Assembly: GCA_017612655.1 (NCBI GenBank)
Contig: JAGAFM010000074.1
Coordinates: 1 to 9,769 of the forward strand
Source: Clostridia bacterium
Lineage (GTDB): Bacteria; Bacillota; Clostridia; Oscillospirales; CAG-272
Direction: 5' to 3'
Length of the DNA: 9,769 nucleotides
A program made the position numbers and the translations under genes. This document shows, piece after piece, positions 6,039 to 9,769 of the stretch. Below the pieces are notes generated by a model, which saw only the letters and a program-made list of their open reading frames with translations, was not told the DNA's origin and searched no databases. The number at the start of each line of letters is the position of its first letter. Position 1 is the stretch's first letter.

Positions 6039-7784
6039 ATGTTTCAGCGCACTTCCGTGAAAATTGCGTTAGCTGTCGTTGCGTGTGCGGCACTTCTGGT
6101 AGGGGTGTGGATCGTTCTCCCGCTGTTCCGGCAGAACCCTGCTCCTGCAGTGCCGTCCACTGAAATGGATGAAATAGAAATCCGCGTAGGGTACCCGGAT
6201 CCCAAACCGGAATTCGAGGGAATTCTCTCCGATTCAATGAACTGGGCCGCGCTCGGCACGGTCCGTTCTGATCCGGAATTCCGTCAGGCTTTTGAAGGCC
6301 GTTTCGGCGTTGATGCGACCGTCGACACGAAAGCCGGCTGTCTGTATACGCTGAAGGACGGAAGCCCCAGCATGGACTCGACACTGTCCGATGCGTTTTA
6401 TCAGGCTTCGTTCCGAGACATCCTGAAGGAAGAGTCGCTTCCCGGAGATCTGGCCGAAATGGTGAAGCCTCTGTTTTCCGATTTCGGCGAAGACCGGTCC
6501 GACGCGGATGCGGTTGCCGCCGCGGTAAATGCCTTTTACGGGCTTCTGTCCAACTATTCGGATCCCACCGCTTTTCATGGAGATGCCTTCGTTTCCAGGG
6601 AAGCGTTCTATACGCTGGTCTACCGTTCGGAACACTCCTCGCTTCCGTCAGATGAAGCCGCCATCGAAGCCTTCCGGCAGAAAACCGGAATCGACGATTC
6701 GTTCACAGCAGTTCTTTCCGCCATCGCGGGAGAAGGCTATCTTTCCCCGGAAAACGGGTCTTTCTCCTTAAAATCCGCAAAAGGAGATATCAGCCGCGCG
6801 GAAGCCGTCTATCTGCTTGTACGGCACTTCCTGGAGGATGCGTACCAGAATACCGATACCAGCGATCTGAACTATTCCGATGTTCGAAACGCGGGGGATC
6901 TGTCAACAAAAATCGGGTTTAAGATCCGCTACGATGACGGAACCGTTGTGGAAAAAGAACGCTGGCAGGCCTATACGGTCGATTATATGTGCCAGAATCC
7001 CTCCGCGGGAGTCCCGGAAGAAATCTACCGTGCTCTGGCTGTTGCCAAGGCGTACAACCTGATTTCGGGGGACAAGAGCGACTGGAGTCAGGCCATGACG
7101 CGAAAAGATGCGGTTCTTCTTCTCATGAATACCCTGAAGGCCGCCGCAACCGGAGAGCCGGTTGAAGAATGGTTCCACTGGAATTCCGAAGTGAGCACGG
7201 AATCGACGGATGTTGGAACAGAGACTGAACCGGTCAGTTCGGAAGAGCCGACCACAGACGAGGGAACCGAACCCCCGACAGAACCGGTCACAGAGCCTCA
7301 GTCAGAGGAAGAAACAACGGGCGAAGATCTTCCCTACGGAGAAGCGGTAGCGGTTGACCAGTATTACTATCTTGCTTACAACGTTAAGGCGCGGACTGCA
7401 CCATATGCGAATGCTGACTATGTTTCCATCGTAAGCGCGGGCACGCGGGTTCATGCGGTGGAGTTTTATCCAGCACTGGACTGGTATAAGGTCATCGCTT
7501 CCTCCACCGAGTTCTTTGTGGCCAGAGCAAATGTGTCGACCGTTCCTCCGGAGCCTCCCACCACCGCTCAAACGGAAGAACCGACCGAGCCTCCAACGGA
7601 ACAGCAGACTGAGCCTCCCACGGAGGAACCCACCGAGACCGAGGAACCGACGGAAACGGAGGAGCCAACTGAAACCGAGGAGCCAACTGAAACCGAGGAG
7701 CCGACGGAAACAGAGGAGCCAACCGAAACCGAGGAACCTGTTACAGATCCGGATAGTTCGGACGAGCCGCCTCTTTCCGAATAA
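6039..7784 (+). CDS. Membrane-anchored surface protein with SLH-like, SH3b and PTETEE repeats
   Basis: The ATG follows AAGGAG at 6022-6027, a rather long 11-nt gap. The 581-residue product has an N-terminal hydrophobic helix (about 9-30) after a basic start, best read as an uncleaved anchor; VVAC16 resembles a lipobox but the hydrophobic stretch before it is very short. The large acidic body (40-385) contains SLH-like segments with the ISRAEAVYLLVRHF pattern (251-264) and a second from NYSDV to AYNLISGD and MTRKDAVLLLMNTL (278-366). An acidic Ser/Thr/Glu linker (385-430) precedes a bacterial SH3 domain (about 441-500: NVKARTAPYANADY, DWYKVI). The tail (500-581) is Pro/Thr/Glu-rich and includes six exact EEPTET units. 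SH3b and SLH domains commonly bind cell wall, so a role at the envelope outside the membrane is likely. No catalytic domain or LPXTG sorting signal is seen. It is flanked by its own promoter and appears monocistronic. Confidence 0.82.
   Translation: MFQRTSVKIALAVVACAALLVGVWIVLPLFRQNPAPAVPSTEMDEIEIRVGYPDPKPEFEGILSDSMNWAALGTVRSDPEFRQAFEGRFGVDATVDTKAGCLYTLKDGSPSMDSTLSDAFYQASFRDILKEESLPGDLAEMVKPLFSDFGEDRSDADAVAAAVNAFYGLLSNYSDPTAFHGDAFVSREAFYTLVYRSEHSSLPSDEAAIEAFRQKTGIDDSFTAVLSAIAGEGYLSPENGSFSLKSAKGDISRAEAVYLLVRHFLEDAYQNTDTSDLNYSDVRNAGDLSTKIGFKIRYDDGTVVEKERWQAYTVDYMCQNPSAGVPEEIYRALAVAKAYNLISGDKSDWSQAMTRKDAVLLLMNTLKAAATGEPVEEWFHWNSEVSTESTDVGTETEPVSSEEPTTDEGTEPPTEPVTEPQSEEETTGEDLPYGEAVAVDQYYYLAYNVKARTAPYANADYVSIVSAGTRVHAVEFYPALDWYKVIASSTEFFVARANVSTVPPEPPTTAQTEEPTEPPTEQQTEPPTEEPTETEEPTETEEPTETEEPTETEEPTETEEPTETEEPVTDPDSSDEPPLSE
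7623..7739 (+). repeat. 18-bp in-frame tandem repeat encoding EEPTET
   Basis: Six 18-bp units begin at 7623, 7641, 7659, 7677, 7695 and 7713, plus a 9-bp partial unit at 7731 (EEP). The units at 7659 and 7677 are identical at the DNA level; the others differ mainly at third codon positions. Because the unit is a multiple of three, copy-number change would alter tail length without shifting the frame. Confidence 0.95.
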
Positions 7785-7805
7785 TCTTGTTTGGCAGCGA
7801 CTTTG

Positions 7806-7840
7806 GATATGCCGGGGCTTTAACCCTGCCCCGGCATATC
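7806..7840 (+). other. Perfect 13-bp inverted repeat downstream of the surface-protein gene
   Basis: GATATGCCGGGGC (7806-7818) and GCCCCGGCATATC (7828-7840) are perfectly complementary with a 9-nt loop. It lies 21 bp after the stop codon, the position of a terminator, but GAATCCGCACC follows instead of a T-run. It could be a factor-dependent terminator, an RNA 3'-end stabiliser or a processing site ahead of the tRNA. Confidence 0.6.
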
Positions 7841-7884
7841 GAATCCGCACCTGCGCAGGATGTGCCTGCATTCAAGCTGAATTT

Positions 7885-7956
7885 GCCCCCGTAGTAAAGT
7901 GGATATTACAAGTCCCTCCTAAGGATTAGTCGTGGGTTCGATTCCCGCCGGGGGTG
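7885..7956 (+). tRNA. tRNA-Arg, anticodon CCT (reads AGG)
   Basis: A complete cloverleaf folds by hand. The acceptor is GCCCCCG (7885-7891) with CGGGGGT (7949-7955), the first pair being a G-T wobble. The D stem is GTAA/TTAC. The anticodon stem AGTCC/GGATT closes loop CTCCTAA, with anticodon CCT at 7918-7920. The T stem is GTGGG/CCCGC with loop TTCGATT. Discriminator is G (7956), and CCA is not encoded, so it must be added after transcription. Length is 72 nt. No clear promoter is seen just upstream, so it may be read from the surface-protein gene. Confidence 0.93.
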
Positions 7957-7961
7957 TTTGA

Positions 7962-7990
7962 AAAAGCACGTCATAAGACGGTGCTTTTTT
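7962..7990 (+). terminator. Intrinsic terminator after tRNA-Arg
   Basis: AAAAGCACGTC (7962-7972) pairs with GAC-G-GTGCTTTT (7977-7988) around loop ATAA, with one bulged G, and ends in six T (7985-7990). It lies 5 bp after the tRNA 3' end and should end the tRNA transcript before the ABC transporter genes. Confidence 0.88.
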
Positions 7991-8056
7991 CCTTGCAATT
8001 AAGGCAGGTCTTTCTTCACGGAAGCCGGTCATATCAATCCGGAAGGAGTCATGGAC

Positions 8057-8782
8057 ATGCAAGTACTGGAAGTCAGCAACCTGACCAAACGCTATCCGGC
8101 GTTTTTGCTCGACAGTGTCAGTTTCTCCCTTGAGAAGGGGCACATCATGGGGTTCATCGGTCGAAACGGAGCGGGAAAAACGACAACTCTGAAATCGATT
8201 TTCAACCTCGTTCACCCGGATTCCGGAGAAGTTCGCTGCTTCGGACTGGAAATGCGGGAGAATGAGCGTGAAGTCAAACAGCGCGTGGGATTCGCAGGCG
8301 GTGCCGTGGATTATTACAAGCATAAAAAGATTCGGGATATCATCGACGTCACCCGCTCCTTTTACGCCAACTGGGACGAATCGGAATACAGACACTATCT
8401 GTCGCTGTTCTCCCTGGATGAAAGCAAGACGCCTCTGCAGCTCTCGGAGGGAATGAGGGTCAAACTGAGTCTGACTCTCTCTCTGTCTCACCATGCGGAA
8501 CTGCTGATTCTGGACGAACCCACCAGCGGCTTGGACCCTGTCTCCCGTGCCGAGCTTTTGGACGTGTTCCTGTACTTGAAAAACAGAGGGGTCTCGATCC
8601 TGTTTTCCACACACATTACGACGGATCTGGAAAAGTGCGCAGATGACATTGCCTACATCGCCAAAGGAAGACTCATTCACACGGGATCGTTGAGGGCATT
8701 TCTCGAGGAAAGCGCAGCAAACGGCATCGGAGCGTCGCTGGAGGATATCATGGTTTATCACGAAAAGGAGAGATTGCTATGA
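8057..8782 (+). CDS. ABC transporter ATP-binding protein (YtrB/BcrA-like, ABC-2 type)
   Basis: This cytoplasmic ATPase powers a membrane exporter with the permease encoded next. Two ATGs are possible: GGAAGGAG (8041-8048) is 8 nt from the ATG at 8057 but only 2 nt from the one at 8051, so 8057 is preferred, giving 241 residues. Walker A is GRNGAGKT (35-42), the signature is LSEGM (129-133), Walker B is LLILDE (149-154) followed by PTSGLDP, and the H-loop His is in STHIT (His186). The Q-loop position reads GFAGGAVDYY, with no Gln, which is common in this subfamily, as is FYANWDE at about 102-108. Substrates of the group include peptide antibiotics and unknown small molecules. These systems are often led by a GntR-type regulator, which is absent here; a tRNA lies upstream. 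No strong promoter is visible between 7991 and 8050. Confidence 0.92.
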   Translation: MQVLEVSNLTKRYPAFLLDSVSFSLEKGHIMGFIGRNGAGKTTTLKSIFNLVHPDSGEVRCFGLEMRENEREVKQRVGFAGGAVDYYKHKKIRDIIDVTRSFYANWDESEYRHYLSLFSLDESKTPLQLSEGMRVKLSLTLSLSHHAELLILDEPTSGLDPVSRAELLDVFLYLKNRGVSILFSTHITTDLEKCADDIAYIAKGRLIHTGSLRAFLEESAANGIGASLEDIMVYHEKERLL

Positions 8783-9432
8783 GGCGGTTATGGATCAAAG
8801 AGTTCAGGCTCGCGGCTTCTCCGCTTTCCTATCTGTTCCTCATCGCGGCCTGCATGACGCTGCTTCCCGGCTATCCGATTCTGATGGGAGCTTTCTTCAT
8901 CTGCCTCGGGCTGTTCCAGTCGTTTCAGAATGCCAGAGAGGCGAACGATACGCTCTATACGGTTCTTCTCCCGGTTAGAAAAACGGATTTCGTCCGGGCA
9001 AAATACGCATTCGTCTGCACGATTCAGGGTATTGGTTTCCTTCTGTGCGCCGCTTTGACCGCAGTTCGGATGACCGTTCTGTCTGGCGGAACCGCCTATG
9101 TTGAAAACGCGCTGATGAATCCGTCTCCGGTGTATCTGGCTGCCGTTCTTCTGATATTCGCCGCTTTCAACGTCTTGTTTGTCGGCGGGTTTTTCCGAAC
9201 CGCATACAAAATGGGGGCTCCGTTCCTAATGTTCGGCATTGCGGCTCTGCTGCTCATCACCATAGCGGAAGCGCTGCACCATTTCCCCGGGCTGGGATTT
9301 CTGAATACCACACAGGGGGAACGCCTCGGACTCCAGTTCTACATCCTTCTCGCCGCGGCTGCGGTATACGGAATCCTGACCCTCCTTTCCTGTCATTCCT
9401 CCCGGAAACGATTCGAACGAATTGATCTCTGA
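8779..9432 (+). CDS. ABC-2 type transporter permease subunit
   Basis: The ATG at 8779 overlaps the ATPase stop as ATGA, so the two subunits should be made together. The 217-residue protein has about six membrane helices (near 14-29, 31-50, 78-96, 117-138, 146-166 and 186-205), a short basic N-terminus (MRRLWIKEFRL) and a basic C-terminus (SSRKRFER). The segment from FQSFQNAREANDTLYTVLLPVRKTDFVRAKY, read in shorter pieces such as NDTLYTVLLPVRK, matches the ABC2_membrane_5 type of permease that partners YtrB-like ATPases in Bacillota. It would form the membrane channel of a homodimeric or heterodimeric exporter. The substrate is not predictable; antimicrobial peptide resistance and cell-envelope functions are both plausible. 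A terminator follows 9 bp after the stop, so this is a two-gene unit. Confidence 0.87.
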   Translation: MRRLWIKEFRLAASPLSYLFLIAACMTLLPGYPILMGAFFICLGLFQSFQNAREANDTLYTVLLPVRKTDFVRAKYAFVCTIQGIGFLLCAALTAVRMTVLSGGTAYVENALMNPSPVYLAAVLLIFAAFNVLFVGGFFRTAYKMGAPFLMFGIAALLLITIAEALHHFPGLGFLNTTQGERLGLQFYILLAAAAVYGILTLLSCHSSRKRFERIDL

Positions 9433-9441
9433 TCGCATGTG

Positions 9442-9479
9442 AACCGCCCGTGGCTGTCGAGCCCCGGGCGGTTGTATCT
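9442..9479 (+). terminator. Terminator-like hairpin after the ABC transporter pair
   Basis: AACCGCCCG (9442-9450) and CGGGCGGTT (9465-9473) form a perfect 9-bp stem with a 14-nt loop. The tail GTATCTT is only weakly T-rich, so termination may be incomplete, but position and stem strength fit. Confidence 0.65.
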
Positions 9480-9509
9480 TGCAGGTAAGTGCGAGAAGAG
9501 GTTTGCGCC

Positions 9510-9538
9510 TTGCATTCCGGAGAAAACTGTGTTATACT
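9510..9538 (+). promoter_or_regulatory. Extended -10 promoter for the aldo/keto reductase gene
   Basis: TTGCAT (9510-9515) and TATACT (9533-9538) are 17 bp apart, with TGT immediately before the -10 making an extended -10. Transcription would begin near 9545, about 58 nt ahead of the ATG at 9603. Confidence 0.8.
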
Positions 9539-9602
9539 AAAAATTGAGAGACCGTCCGTCAGACCGCAGGCCATGGGCATCGTGACCCAAAGGAGGGCGC
9601 GA

Positions 9603-9769
9603 ATGGAAAAAATCAAACAGAAACTTGGATTTGGCTGCATGCGACTCCCCAAAACAGACGGGAAACCGGACCTGGAGCAGTTTGCCCGGATGGTGGACCG
9701 CTTCCTGGAAGAGGGATTCAACTACTTCGATACGGCGCATGGTTATCATCGGGGGGAAAGCGAGACGGC
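9603..9769 (+). CDS. Aldo/keto reductase, N-terminal fragment
   Basis: The ATG at 9603 follows AAAGGAGGG (9589-9597) at a good distance. Only 55 residues fall in the window before it runs off the end. The peptide begins MEKIKQKLGFGCMRLP, the first strand of the aldo/keto reductase TIM barrel, and contains GFNYFDTAHGYHRGESE (38-54), which holds the catalytic Asp43 and Tyr48 of the family. These enzymes reduce carbonyl groups using NAD(P)H in the cytosol. Many clostridial members with this N-terminus carry a C-terminal ferredoxin-like 4Fe-4S domain, which cannot be checked here. The gene has its own promoter. The substrate is unknown. Confidence 0.9.
   Translation, partial: MEKIKQKLGFGCMRLPKTDGKPDLEQFARMVDRFLEEGFNYFDTAHGYHRGESET

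Noticed and set aside
7302..7871. A - strand open frame with repeated FSWLLGF-type residues
   Set aside because: The repeats are simply the antisense of the EEPTET repeat; no independent evidence for a gene.

Overview
The window reads as chromosomal DNA from a moderately GC-rich member of the Bacillota, probably class Clostridia. The reasons are a tRNA-Thr-type T-box leader in front of threonyl-tRNA synthetase, strong AGGAGG-type ribosome binding sites, sigma-A-like promoters with extended -10 elements, intrinsic terminators, a biotin-domain-free oxaloacetate decarboxylase alpha subunit, and a clostridial-type aldo/keto reductase. The exact taxon cannot be fixed from the sequence alone. Every gene that can be supported lies on the + strand. 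No mobile element, CRISPR array, prophage or plasmid signature was seen.

Layout. (1) 2-391: C-terminal end of an oxaloacetate decarboxylase/carboxyltransferase alpha subunit. (2) 392-556: a short gap packed with four hairpins. (3) 557-1878: a two-gene unit with a 4-bp overlap, encoding a Sel1-repeat membrane protein and a small CX5R (dual-specificity/tyrosine-type) phosphatase. (4) 1883-5914: a strong promoter, a threonine T-box leader with its terminator, then thrS, mtnA and a six-helix membrane protein, closed by a strong terminator. The tight spacing (39 bp, then a 4-bp overlap) suggests one operon, so the methionine-salvage enzyme MtnA and an unknown membrane protein would respond to threonine tRNA charging. 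(5) 5944-7784: a promoter and a single gene for a membrane-anchored extracellular protein with SLH-like segments, a bacterial SH3 domain and an (EEPTET)6 tail. (6) 7806-7990: a long hairpin without a U-tract, tRNA-Arg(CCT), and a terminator. (7) 8057-9473: an ABC-2 type ATPase and permease pair with a 4-bp overlap and a terminator. (8) 9510-9769: an extended -10 promoter and the N-terminal part of an aldo/keto reductase that runs off the window.

Most of this is ordinary core-genome content. The parts most worth a second look are the Sel1-membrane protein/phosphatase pair, the extension of threonine T-box control to mtnA and a membrane protein, and the repeat-tailed surface protein. I found no convincing evidence for a wholly new defence or mobile system.
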